From JAAZKA01 sp034926225 (GTDB taxonomy: Bacteria > Bacillota > Clostridia > Oscillospirales > QAMX01): a stretch of DNA of 64,000 nt. The DNA lies in NCBI GenBank assembly GCA_034926225.1, contig JAYFRF010000005.1, forward strand, positions 124,001 to 188,000. Direction: 5' to 3'. Within the stretch, counting starts at the first letter, position 1, and each line of letters opens with the position of its first letter. The position numbers were made by a program, and so were the translations under genes. This document shows, in pieces, positions 50,554 to 59,341 of the stretch. The notes under the pieces were generated by a model, which worked only from the letters and a program-made list of their open reading frames with translations, did not search any database and was not told the origin of the DNA.

Positions 50554-51555
50554 TTAACTAATATTTTCCGCCATGTACCGCGCCGTACCAACCTCCGTCA
50601 CATCCAGAGTGCCCTTTTCACCACTATTCAGCTTTTTGACTACTTCTTCCATCAGTTCGAGTTTCCGCCCAAGATCCGATACATCTCCGATTTTGACCGT
50701 TAAACACTCATCATATACGAAGTAGATATCATACAGCTTTTCAACCTGCACCGTATCGATATGGGTTAGAATATCTTCGTCGGCAAAGGCCTTTAAAAGC
50801 TCCTGCAATGTACTTAAGTGCAGCTCGTCCTCCAGATTGATTGTTTTGCCCAATACGGCCTCCGTTACCGTAAGCCCTTCTACTAACGGCGTTCCGGATA
50901 CGGCTTCGCTTGGCATATATTCCAACAGCTTACCGTCTCCATCGATCAAGTACACGACGCCGTTTGTGATCACGGCAGCGGCTGGTGTGCTCTCGCGCAT
51001 CTCAATGATCAGCGTACTCGGAAAGCTGCGGCGTACGCGTACCGTATCGGCATACGGCAGCCGGGCAAAAATGCCGTCGGCCACGGCTTTTCGATCGACA
51101 AACAGAAGCCTGTCCCCGATTTGAACGCCGGATGCCTCGGCGATTGCATCCGCCGAGCAAACCGCGTTGCCGCGTACCTCAATCGTTTTCACGCGGAAAT
51201 AGGTGGATGCGACAAAACTGAGCGCGCACAGCAGCGCCGCGGCGAGCAAAAGCCTATATAACAGCTCCACCGTGCGCGGCGGGATTCCGCCCCGTCTCTT
51301 CTTCCTGACTGCCGCCGCCGATGCCGTCGCAGAGGCTCTCGGCGCTCGTACGGCGGAAAGGGTATGCGTTCTCTTTGGTTGATGCCGTGCGCTCTTACGC
51401 CGCGCGACGTCGCTCGTATCCCGTCTGACGACGTCGCGCACACGCGGTGATTTCTTCTGTCGCTTTATGGGTTCCCCACCACCGTTTCCTTCTTTTTTGC
51501 GTTCCCTATATGTGTGTTCATTATATGCGCTGTAATTTGACCCCAAGCTCGGCAA
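50554..51555 (-). CDS. ftsQ: Cell division protein FtsQ/DivIB
   Basis: Up to 333 residues. A long basic cytoplasmic N-terminus (about 1-90, rich in Arg/Lys/Ala) is followed by one TM helix (LYRLLLAAALLCALSFVAS). The POTRA domain follows (TIEVRGNAVCSADAIAEAS), then the beta-rich FtsQ domain. It scaffolds FtsL and FtsI at the division site. The start is unclear: the longest frame opens with a TTG at 51555 that overlaps the end of murA by 35 bases, and no in-frame ATG with a good ribosome site was found before the TM helix. Placement after murA is typical of clostridia. Confidence 0.85.
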   Translation of the reverse strand: MPSLGSNYSAYNEHTYRERKKEGNGGGEPIKRQKKSPRVRDVVRRDTSDVARRKSARHQPKRTHTLSAVRAPRASATASAAAVRKKRRGGIPPRTVELLYRLLLAAALLCALSFVASTYFRVKTIEVRGNAVCSADAIAEASGVQIGDRLLFVDRKAVADGIFARLPYADTVRVRRSFPSTLIIEMRESTPAAAVITNGVVYLIDGDGKLLEYMPSEAVSGTPLVEGLTVTEAVLGKTINLEDELHLSTLQELLKAFADEDILTHIDTVQVEKLYDIYFVYDECLTVKIGDVSDLGRKLELMEEVVKKLNSGEKGTLDVTEVGTARYMAENIS

Positions 51556-52768
51556 ACACGCCTGTCACATTCTCATAGCCCCGGTCTATATGTTCCGCTT
51601 CTAAAATGGTCGAATCGCCTTTGGCGGACAACGCCGCGATGATCATCGCCGCGCCGCCGCGCAAATCCGTTGCGATCACCTTCGCCCCATGAAGCTGGGG
51701 AACGCCGCAAACAATCGCGCGGGAGCCTTCACAAACAATGTCGGCGCCCATTTTGGCAAGCTCCGCTGCGTGACGGTAGCGATCTTTAAAAATCGTCTCG
51801 TCAAACACGGCGCTGCCGTCGATGCGAAGCAATGCCGCCATCAACGGCGCCTGTAAATCCGTCGGGAACCCCGGATACGGACGGGTCACGATCATCCTTG
51901 GCGCACGCAGCTTTTCCGGCGCTCGCAGGGAAATCCACCGTTCCTCGGCGTCGATTTCACAGCCCGCTTCCGCCAGCGCATTACACAGGGTCGATAAATG
52001 CGCGGGCTCCGTGTCGCGCAGCAGCACCGTTCCGCCGGTCGCGGCCGCGGCACACAGGTACGTTCCGGCGGCAATCCGATCGGCAATGACGCGATATTCC
52101 GCCCCATGCGTCGGCATTCCGCCTTCAACCGTCAGCACAGAGGTGTTTTCCCCTCTGACACGACAGCCTACGGCACGCAGAAAGCGTACCAGATCGGCGA
52201 TTTCCGGTTCCCTCGCGGCATTGCGGATAGTCGTCGTCCCACACGCCGCGCAAGCGGTGATCAGCGCGTTTTCCGTCGTGCCGACACTCGGAAAACGCAG
52301 CGTGATATCCGCACCATGCAATACATCCGCCCGCCCGACGATGCGCCCGCCTTCTTCATCGATATGCGCGCCGAGTCTGCGCAGCGCGTCGAGATGCATG
52401 TCGATAGGCCTCGGGCCCAGTTCACAGCCGCCGGGATAGGTCATACGTGCCTGCCCGGTACGCGAAAGAATCGCGCCGAGGAAGATCACCGACGACCGCA
52501 TCCGCCGCATCAGATCATCCGGGATCGCGAAATCCGTGATGTCGGACGCGTCGATGATCACGGCGTCATCCTCCCGCCGCACCGTACATCCCAGATGCAG
52601 CAGGATATGGATTGCGGAGTCGACGTCCGCAAGGTCGGGGCATCCCCTTAAAATGACCTCGCCGCGCACAAGCAGCGTCGCCGCCATGATCGGCAGCACG
52701 CTGTTTTTTGCGCCTTGTACCCGAGTCTCACCGGTCACACGGCCGGGGGAAATCAAAATTTCACTCAT
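51521..52768 (-). CDS. murA: UDP-N-acetylglucosamine 1-carboxyvinyltransferase
   Basis: 415 residues from the ATG at 52768 (TTGGAG about 8 bases upstream). First committed step of peptidoglycan synthesis. The substrate loop QGAKNSVLP (about 19-27) and the active-site loop YPGGCELGPRPIDMH with the catalytic, fosfomycin-reactive Cys are intact. The late motif TDLRGGAAMIIAAL and a length near 419 confirm the family. Confidence 0.95.
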   Translation of the reverse strand: MSEILISPGRVTGETRVQGAKNSVLPIMAATLLVRGEVILRGCPDLADVDSAIHILLHLGCTVRREDDAVIIDASDITDFAIPDDLMRRMRSSVIFLGAILSRTGQARMTYPGGCELGPRPIDMHLDALRRLGAHIDEEGGRIVGRADVLHGADITLRFPSVGTTENALITACAACGTTTIRNAAREPEIADLVRFLRAVGCRVRGENTSVLTVEGGMPTHGAEYRVIADRIAAGTYLCAAAATGGTVLLRDTEPAHLSTLCNALAEAGCEIDAEERWISLRAPEKLRAPRMIVTRPYPGFPTDLQAPLMAALLRIDGSAVFDETIFKDRYRHAAELAKMGADIVCEGSRAIVCGVPQLHGAKVIATDLRGGAAMIIAALSAKGDSTILEAEHIDRGYENVTGVFAELGVKLQRI

Positions 52769-52850
52769 ACCAAGCTCCAAGCCTCCCGAACAGGAAGAAT
52801 CAATCATTTCAGCCTATTCTATGCGGAAGGCGTGTCGATGGTGAAAAAGG

Positions 52851-53972
52851 TCAGCGCTTCGCCGCCATATCCCGGATACACGCGTAAATGCTGCCGATTG
52901 CGTCGGGCTTTGCCACACGGCGGATGCTCTCCGACATACGCCGAAGTTTCTCCGGATTTGAAAGCAGTGCCGTCGCATGCTCATAGAGCGTCTTGCCCGT
53001 CGTATCGCGCTCGAGCATTACCAGGGCGCCGCCGGCGGCTTCCAGCGCCCGGGCATTCTTTTCCTGATGATTCTCCGCGACATTCGGAGACGGCACGATA
53101 ATCGCGGGCTTACCCATCACCGCAAGCTCCGCCGCCGTCGCTGCACCGCCGCGGCATAAAATCAAGTCCGCCGCCGCCATCACGGTCGGCATATCGTAGA
53201 TGTAGTCCCGCACGTCGATGTTCGGATGCTTTGACAGATCGGTGCCCTTCGCCGAAATCTCGTCGCGCACCCATGTGTACCCCCAACTGCCGATCGCGTG
53301 GATGACATAGTGCGCGTCGTTTTGCGCTTCCAGCGCGATAAAATCCGCCATACAGTGATTCAGATGCTCGGCGCCGAGGCTGCCCCAGACGGAGACGATC
53401 AGCGGGCGGGCGTCCAGCTTCAATGCCCTTCTCGCCGCCGCACGATCCGCCGTCAGAAAGTCCGGTCGGACGGGGCTGCCCGTTAAGACGATGTTCGCGC
53501 CTTCAAAAAAGCGGCGGCTTTCCTCAAAGCAGATCATCACAGCGCCGGCCTTCTTTGCAAGCGCCTTCGTCGTGACGCCGGGAAATGCATTGACTTCCAA
53601 AAGCGCCGTCGGTACGCCTAACTTCTGCGCCGCCCGAACGACCGGGAAGCTTGCGTATCCGCCGCAGCCGACGACGATGTCCGGCCGAAACTCCCGCACC
53701 GTGCGCATGGCTTCCCGCTCGGAGCGCCGCGCCTCGATAAGCACATGGCAGTCGTACAGGACGTTCGCAGGCGTGAGCTTCCGGCGCAGTCCGTGAACCG
53801 CAAAGGTTTTCAAATCAAACCCTTCCCGCGGCACCAGCTTTTCTTCGAGTCCGCCCTTCCCTCCGCAGAACAAAATCGCGGAGTCTGGCTCCATCTTCTG
53901 TACCTGTCTGGCAATGGCGAGCGCCGGGTTGATATGCCCGCCCGTTCCGCCGCCGCTGAGGATGATGCGCAT
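52851..53972 (-). CDS. murG: UDP-GlcNAc:undecaprenyl-PP-MurNAc-pentapeptide GlcNAc transferase
   Basis: 373 residues from the ATG at 53972. Adds GlcNAc to lipid I to make lipid II at the inner membrane face. The G-loop SGGGTGGHINPALAIA (6-21) and the second-domain motif CRGGAATAAELAVMGKPAIIVPSP (near 270) are diagnostic. GAGGTAGG is upstream. It follows ftsW by 42 bases. Confidence 0.96.
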   Translation of the reverse strand: MRIILSGGGTGGHINPALAIARQVQKMEPDSAILFCGGKGGLEEKLVPREGFDLKTFAVHGLRRKLTPANVLYDCHVLIEARRSEREAMRTVREFRPDIVVGCGGYASFPVVRAAQKLGVPTALLEVNAFPGVTTKALAKKAGAVMICFEESRRFFEGANIVLTGSPVRPDFLTADRAAARRALKLDARPLIVSVWGSLGAEHLNHCMADFIALEAQNDAHYVIHAIGSWGYTWVRDEISAKGTDLSKHPNIDVRDYIYDMPTVMAAADLILCRGGAATAAELAVMGKPAIIVPSPNVAENHQEKNARALEAAGGALVMLERDTTGKTLYEHATALLSNPEKLRRMSESIRRVAKPDAIGSIYACIRDMAAKR

Positions 53973-54014
53973 ACGAATCCTACCTCGTTTCACCGTATTT
54001 CAAAAAAGCCGCTT

Positions 54015-55358
54015 TTAAGTTTTCATCGTCATTTGTCTGGATACCGCGAGTACTACACCCATCTGTGCGTACAGCATCAGAGCCGAGGTACCGCCCGATG
54101 AAAAGAACGGCAGCGACGCGCCCGTGACCGGCAAAAGTCCCGAAACCACGCCGATGTTGAAGAACACCTGCACCGCGATCTGCGTCATAAACCCGACGAC
54201 AAGCAGCGTGCCGAAGGTATCGCGGGAACGCAGTGCGATATAGAAGCCGCGGATAACAAACGCCGCGAACAGGAGAATAATCAGCGTCGCGCCGATGAAG
54301 CCAAGCTCCTCGCAGGCGATCGAGAAGATGAAGTCGTTATACGGCTCCGGCAGATACATCTGCTTTTGCCGGCTCTGTCCGAGTCCGAGCCCCCACAGCC
54401 CGCCCGACCCGACGGCGTACAGGGACTGCAGCATCTGGAAGCCTTCTCCTAAGGGGTCGGCAAACGGATTGAGCCAGGTTTCGATTCGGTCGTATTGATA
54501 GTGAATCGGCCCCAATACGAGCCACGCAAGCCCCGCGGAGCCGATGGATATAATGCCCGCGAGGTATCCCATGTTCGCACCGCCGACGAACAGGATGACA
54601 AAGCCCGTTACGAGGATGATGATCGTCGCGGACAGGTGCGGCTGCTCAAGAAGGAAAAATGCCATCGCGCCGAGGATCAAGAAAAACGGCAGCAGGGACG
54701 ACGGCTTCTTGATGCGGTCGCGCATACGCACGCACAGCGACGCAAACGCGATCACCAGCGCCGCCTTCGCGATTTCTGACGGCTGGAACGTGGGAAGGGG
54801 TCCGATCTGAATCCACCGCTTGGCCTCCGTGTTCAGATTCGTACCGATGAACAGCACCAATACGAGCAATACGAACGCCACGACGAGCGCCGGCACCGCG
54901 AGTCTGTGCAGCTTTTGATACGGGATTTTTGAGATGACCAGCGCGACAAGGATGCCGACGACGGCGTAAAGCGCCTGACTTGCGATATAATGATACGGAT
55001 TGCCGAATTTGTAGTACGCTGCTGTATAACTCGCGGAGAACAGCGTGATCAGACCCACCACCGTGATCGCCAGAAGCAGAAGGAAAAACGGTACGTCAAT
55101 CGCGCCGATATGCAGGCGTTCGTCGGACTGGAAAAGACCGATGCCGACGCTCCACAGACCGTTGCCCTTTTTTCTCCGCTTTGGCTTGCTTTCTGCGTTC
55201 GGCGGCTCCTTTTCATCCGGCATCGGGACATCGATCAGCGCGGTTCCTGCCGCAAGCTGCTCCTCATAGGAGGATATATAAGTTCTTTCATTCGGCGCGG
55301 TCACGTCTCCCGATGAACCGCGCGCCGGACGGGAAGGTTTTGAGGTTCTGTCGGGCAT
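54015..55358 (-). CDS. ftsW: FtsW/RodA/SpoVE-family SEDS peptidoglycan polymerase
   Basis: 447 residues from the ATG at 55358 (GGAG 8 bases upstream; the longer open frame is not needed). A cytoplasmic tail of about 95 residues precedes ten helices. SEDS motifs: TEAKRWIQIGPLPTFQPSEI with KRW..QPSE, the extracellular Asp-containing loop of LNPFADPLGEGFQMLQSLYAVGSGG, and the end FFSSGGTSALM. It polymerises lipid II together with the class B PBP encoded in the same cluster. The gene between mraY and ftsW, usually murD, is missing. Confidence 0.94.
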   Translation of the reverse strand: MPDRTSKPSRPARGSSGDVTAPNERTYISSYEEQLAAGTALIDVPMPDEKEPPNAESKPKRRKKGNGLWSVGIGLFQSDERLHIGAIDVPFFLLLLAITVVGLITLFSASYTAAYYKFGNPYHYIASQALYAVVGILVALVISKIPYQKLHRLAVPALVVAFVLLVLVLFIGTNLNTEAKRWIQIGPLPTFQPSEIAKAALVIAFASLCVRMRDRIKKPSSLLPFFLILGAMAFFLLEQPHLSATIIILVTGFVILFVGGANMGYLAGIISIGSAGLAWLVLGPIHYQYDRIETWLNPFADPLGEGFQMLQSLYAVGSGGLWGLGLGQSRQKQMYLPEPYNDFIFSIACEELGFIGATLIILLFAAFVIRGFYIALRSRDTFGTLLVVGFMTQIAVQVFFNIGVVSGLLPVTGASLPFFSSGGTSALMLYAQMGVVLAVSRQMTMKT

Positions 55359-55381
55359 AAACACGCTCCTTTCCGCTATTG

Positions 55382-56434
55382 TTAAAGCAGGGTCACGCCC
55401 CAAAACGCCAGGGCACAGCAGGCCAGTGTGATCACATAGGCGGTCATATCGATTTTCTTTTCCGACCAGCCGCACAGCTCGAAATGGTGGTGAATCGGCG
55501 CCATCTTAAAGACACGTTTGCCGTGAGTCAGCTTGAAATAGCCGATCTGGATAATGTCAGACAGCGTTTCGATGATGTAAATGATGCCGACGGGAACGAG
55601 GATAAGCGGCAGATCGATCGCGAACGCAAGTCCGCAGACAATCGCGCCGAGAAAGAGCGAGCCGGTATCTCCCATCCAGACCTTCGCGGGGCTGAAGTTA
55701 AAAAGCAGGAAGCCCGCGAGCCCCCCCGCGACCGCCGCCGAGAGGACGGCTACGCCGATCAGCGACCCGGACGCGTTCCGCTCAAACAGGAGCAGCGCCG
55801 CCGCCGCAAAGAACAGCGTCACGATCAGCGTCACTCCGCCGGCAAGCCCGTCGATACCGTCTGTCAGGTTTACGGAGTTGACCGTCCCTACGATGACGAA
55901 CATCATAAAGGGAATATACACCCACCACGGCCATGTCCACGTCACGTTAAAAAACGGCACGATAATGTTCGGCGTCACGAGCCCGAATTGACGCAGCACC
56001 AATATGAACACAACCGCCGCCGCGCATTGCAGCAGTAACTTTTGAATCGCCGTTAAACCGAGATTCCGCTTTTTCTTGATCTTTTCAAAATCATCTAAGA
56101 AGCCTACAACGCCGCAGACCATCGCAAAGCCCAGCGCGGCAAGCATGCCGATCCAGTACCGGTTGCCCGCAAACGCGCCCACGTCTCCGATATCCCAATG
56201 CAGACTGAAATACGGTGCCGCAAGCAGCACGATCACCGACGTGACGACTGACGCAAAAATAAACATCAAACCGCCCATTACGGGAATATTGCCTTTTTTC
56301 AGGTGCCACTTCGGGCCGATTTCCAGCACTGTTCCGCCACATTTCATCTGACGGAGCTTCAGGATGATCGACGGACCGATTGCCGCCGTGATCGCAAACG
56401 CCAGTACAAAAGCAGCCATCGCATAAACTGTCAT
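55382..56434 (-). CDS. mraY: Phospho-N-acetylmuramoyl-pentapeptide transferase
   Basis: 350 residues, ten helices. Transfers phospho-MurNAc-pentapeptide to undecaprenyl phosphate (lipid I). The signature KKGNIPVMGGLMF, the catalytic LTDGIDGLAGG (Asp pair) and WMGDTGSLFLG are present, with HHHFELCGWSE near the C-terminus. It starts 23 bases after murF ends and ends 23 bases before ftsW. Confidence 0.97.
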   Translation of the reverse strand: MTVYAMAAFVLAFAITAAIGPSIILKLRQMKCGGTVLEIGPKWHLKKGNIPVMGGLMFIFASVVTSVIVLLAAPYFSLHWDIGDVGAFAGNRYWIGMLAALGFAMVCGVVGFLDDFEKIKKKRNLGLTAIQKLLLQCAAAVVFILVLRQFGLVTPNIIVPFFNVTWTWPWWVYIPFMMFVIVGTVNSVNLTDGIDGLAGGVTLIVTLFFAAAALLLFERNASGSLIGVAVLSAAVAGGLAGFLLFNFSPAKVWMGDTGSLFLGAIVCGLAFAIDLPLILVPVGIIYIIETLSDIIQIGYFKLTHGKRVFKMAPIHHHFELCGWSEKKIDMTAYVITLACCALAFWGVTLL

Positions 56435-56457
56435 AGGTGAAAACCTCGTTTATCCGT

Positions 56458-57849
56458 TTATTTCTTTTGATATTCTTCCATCAGCGCATAAAACCGCGCC
56501 ATACATAGCTCCATATGCGTGAAGTGGTGGCTTCCCTTAAACAGCGCCGCGTCTCCGGGACGGATCCGCGTATACAGCGCCCGCGCCAGCTCCTCATGCG
56601 TTGAAAACATCGCCATCGCGTCTTCACTCATCCCGGCGTCCTTCGCGCCTTCGAGATAGCCCTCCGCACCCTCGCCGTAGACATACAGGAAATCCGCATC
56701 CCGTGCCGCCGTCTCTCCGCAGAGCCTGTGCAGCGCTGCCGAGGACTCTCCAAGCTCTCTCATGCAGCCGAGGCACGCGTACCGCCTACCGTTTTCACCC
56801 GCCAGCGTCGCCAATACGTCCAGCGACGCGCACACCGCCTCGGGACTTGCGTTGTACCAGTCCTCCATCACGGTTAAGCCGTACTTTTTGACGATGTTCT
56901 GCCGCCCGCTGACGCTCTCAAAGCCCTCGAACGCGATTTCGTCCGCTGTCATCCCCATCGCGCGTCCGACCGCCACCGCCGCCAGCGCGTTGCGCGCATT
57001 GTGCGCGCCGATCGCCGGCAGTACCCGCTCGACGGTACCGTCGCCAAAGCGGATTCGCAGCGTCTGGAAGGCCGTATCGGCGTAAATCACCTCGCCCCGG
57101 ATATCGGCATCGGGGTTTGTGAGCCCGTAATAAGTAACGTTATACGAAAGCTTTCCGCGCAGCCCCCACAGCAGATCGTCGTCGCCGTTCAAAATCAGCT
57201 TCGCGCCTTCTCGCATGCCATCTAGCAGCTCCAGCTTCGCTTTCAGGATGTTCTCCCGGCTGCCGAAAAATTCGATATGCGCATTTCCGATGCCGTTGAT
57301 CACGCCGATGTCCGGACGCGTCATGCGGGACAGCCGCGACAGCTCCCCGTACTGCGACATGCCCATCTCCCAGACGGCGGCATCGTGCGTATGCTCAAGA
57401 TTGAATACGCCGAAGGTTAGCCCGATCTGCCCGTTATCCTCGGCGGGAGTCGTGATAAGGCGGTTTTTTTTTCGCAGCACCGCCGCGATCATGGCCACCG
57501 TCGTCGTCTTTCCCGCGCTGCCGGTCACGCCGATCACGGGCGTCGTAAACCGTTCCCGATATCGGGCGGCCATCACCTGCGCCGCGGAGAGTGTGTTCTC
57601 CACCTGCAAGAGCGGGATCCGCGCCGTCACGTCCCTGCGGTCGCACAAGGCCGCCGCCGCCCCCGCTTCCGCTGCCTTATCGATATAATCATGCCCGTCG
57701 GCGCACGCGCCGCGCAGAGGAACGAACAGCGCGCCGCGGCGCAGAGTCTTCGTATTGCGGGAAACCTCGGTCACCATCACATCCGGCAGCGTACCATCCG
57801 CCTCCGCACCGCACCACGCGGCGATGTCTCTCAAACGAACCGCTTCCAT
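56458..57849 (-). CDS. murF: UDP-MurNAc-tripeptide D-alanyl-D-alanine ligase
   Basis: 463 residues. The Mur-ligase ATP loop is VTGSAGKTTTVAMIAAVL (about 109-126). The N-terminal domain (GALFVPLRGACADGHDYI) and the late YNASPEAVCASLDVL and FKGSHH motifs identify MurF rather than MurE or MurC. It adds D-Ala-D-Ala to the stem peptide. No ddl gene is in the window. Its start is 3 bases after the murE stop. Confidence 0.95.
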   Translation of the reverse strand: MEAVRLRDIAAWCGAEADGTLPDVMVTEVSRNTKTLRRGALFVPLRGACADGHDYIDKAAEAGAAAALCDRRDVTARIPLLQVENTLSAAQVMAARYRERFTTPVIGVTGSAGKTTTVAMIAAVLRKKNRLITTPAEDNGQIGLTFGVFNLEHTHDAAVWEMGMSQYGELSRLSRMTRPDIGVINGIGNAHIEFFGSRENILKAKLELLDGMREGAKLILNGDDDLLWGLRGKLSYNVTYYGLTNPDADIRGEVIYADTAFQTLRIRFGDGTVERVLPAIGAHNARNALAAVAVGRAMGMTADEIAFEGFESVSGRQNIVKKYGLTVMEDWYNASPEAVCASLDVLATLAGENGRRYACLGCMRELGESSAALHRLCGETAARDADFLYVYGEGAEGYLEGAKDAGMSEDAMAMFSTHEELARALYTRIRPGDAALFKGSHHFTHMELCMARFYALMEEYQKK

Positions 57850-57852
57850 CTG

Positions 57853-59307
57853 TTATGCTTTCCCCTTAAAGTAGGCTATGGCCTCTTCGCGGTCATCGAA
57901 ATGATGGCGCACACCCCGTACCTCCTGATACGGCTCATGCCCTTTGCCCATGATCAGCACGGTATCCCGCGCTTCGGCCATGGAAAGCGCCGCATGGATC
58001 GCCGCCCGCCGGTCAAGGATGACCTGATACGGACAGCCCTCATGCTCAAATCCCGGCAGCATGTCGCGGAGAATATCCTCCGGCTCTTCAAAGCGCGGAT
58101 TGTCGGTCGTTACAATCACATAATCGCTGCCCCGCGCCGCTGCGGCCGTCATCTTCGGACGCTTCGTGCGATCGCGATTCCCGCCGCAGCCGAGCACCGA
58201 AATCACCCTGCCAACCGTAAACCCCGCCACGGTGTCGACGATCTTCTCCACGCTGTCCGGCGAATGGGCATAGTCCACGATCACGCGGAACGGCGCGTCC
58301 ACGCGCACGACCTCCGCACGTCCCGGCACGCCATGCGTCCGTTCCAGGGCTTCGACGGCTTCCGTAAGCGAAATCCCCAGCACATGCGCGACTGCGAGCG
58401 CCGCCATCGCGTTATAGACGGAAAACAGCCCCGGCACCGGGAAGCGAACTTCGCGTTCCTCGCCACCCACACGAACGTGGAAGTCCACGCCGTCGGCTTC
58501 CCTCTGCTTAGCATCGCGCGCGGTCATATTCGCGCCGCTGTCCTCCCGCATCGAGTAGGTATGCATCGGACACGGGGCGCTTTGCAGCACCGCCGCCGAC
58601 GCCGGATCGTCAATGTTGACAACGCCCTCCTCCGTAAGCCCAAAAAGCCTGCATTTCGCGGCAAGGTAGTTTTCCATCGTGCCGTGAAAATCCAGATGAT
58701 CCTGCGAAAGGTTCGTAAACACGCCCACACGATACCGGATGCCGTCCACCCTGCCGAGCGCCAGCGCATGGGAGCTGACCTCCATCACCACATGCGTACA
58801 GCCGCGCGCACGCATGTCGGCCAGAAGACAGTGCAGCTCGGTCACCGTCGGCGTCGAGTTATGCGCCTCGCCTAAGTACTCATCCCCCGCCATGTTGCAG
58901 ACCGTGCCGATCAGGCCGCATTTGACGTCGGGCTCGCGGTCGAGGATGGCCTTGATAAAATAGGTCGTCGAGGTCTTGCCCTTCGTCCCCGTCACGCCGA
59001 TCATCGTCATATCCCGCGCGGGGTTGCCGTAGAAATTCGCGGCCATCCCCGCAAGTGTCGCCTCTGGGTCATCGGTCACGACGGTCGGCGTCCCCTCAAC
59101 CGGGTACTTGGCGATGACCAGCGACGCGCCCGCCCGTACGGCGGCGTCAATATACTGATGTCCGTCGGCCGCCACACCGCGCACGGCGGCAAACGCCATG
59201 CCCGGCTTGCAAACGCGGGAATCAAAGCAAAGCTCTGTAATCTCGAGTGTATCCTCCCCCGTGCATGCCCGGTAGGGCACGCCGCGGAGCAAATCGCGCA
59301 GCAGCAT
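57853..59307 (-). CDS. murE: UDP-MurNAc-tripeptide synthetase (meso-DAP type)
   Basis: 484 residues. ATP loop VTGTKGKTSTTYFIKAIL (about 109-126), the Ser in STPTVTELHCLL, and the specificity motif TDNPRFEEP. The DNPR form indicates meso-diaminopimelate as the third residue of the stem peptide, not lysine. GGAGG precedes the ATG. It is 34 bases downstream of the class B PBP. Confidence 0.96.
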   Translation of the reverse strand: MLLRDLLRGVPYRACTGEDTLEITELCFDSRVCKPGMAFAAVRGVAADGHQYIDAAVRAGASLVIAKYPVEGTPTVVTDDPEATLAGMAANFYGNPARDMTMIGVTGTKGKTSTTYFIKAILDREPDVKCGLIGTVCNMAGDEYLGEAHNSTPTVTELHCLLADMRARGCTHVVMEVSSHALALGRVDGIRYRVGVFTNLSQDHLDFHGTMENYLAAKCRLFGLTEEGVVNIDDPASAAVLQSAPCPMHTYSMREDSGANMTARDAKQREADGVDFHVRVGGEEREVRFPVPGLFSVYNAMAALAVAHVLGISLTEAVEALERTHGVPGRAEVVRVDAPFRVIVDYAHSPDSVEKIVDTVAGFTVGRVISVLGCGGNRDRTKRPKMTAAAARGSDYVIVTTDNPRFEEPEDILRDMLPGFEHEGCPYQVILDRRAAIHAALSMAEARDTVLIMGKGHEPYQEVRGVRHHFDDREEAIAYFKGKA

Positions 59308-59341
59308 ATATTTCCTCCTCTTTGCACAAGAAATCCGAAGG

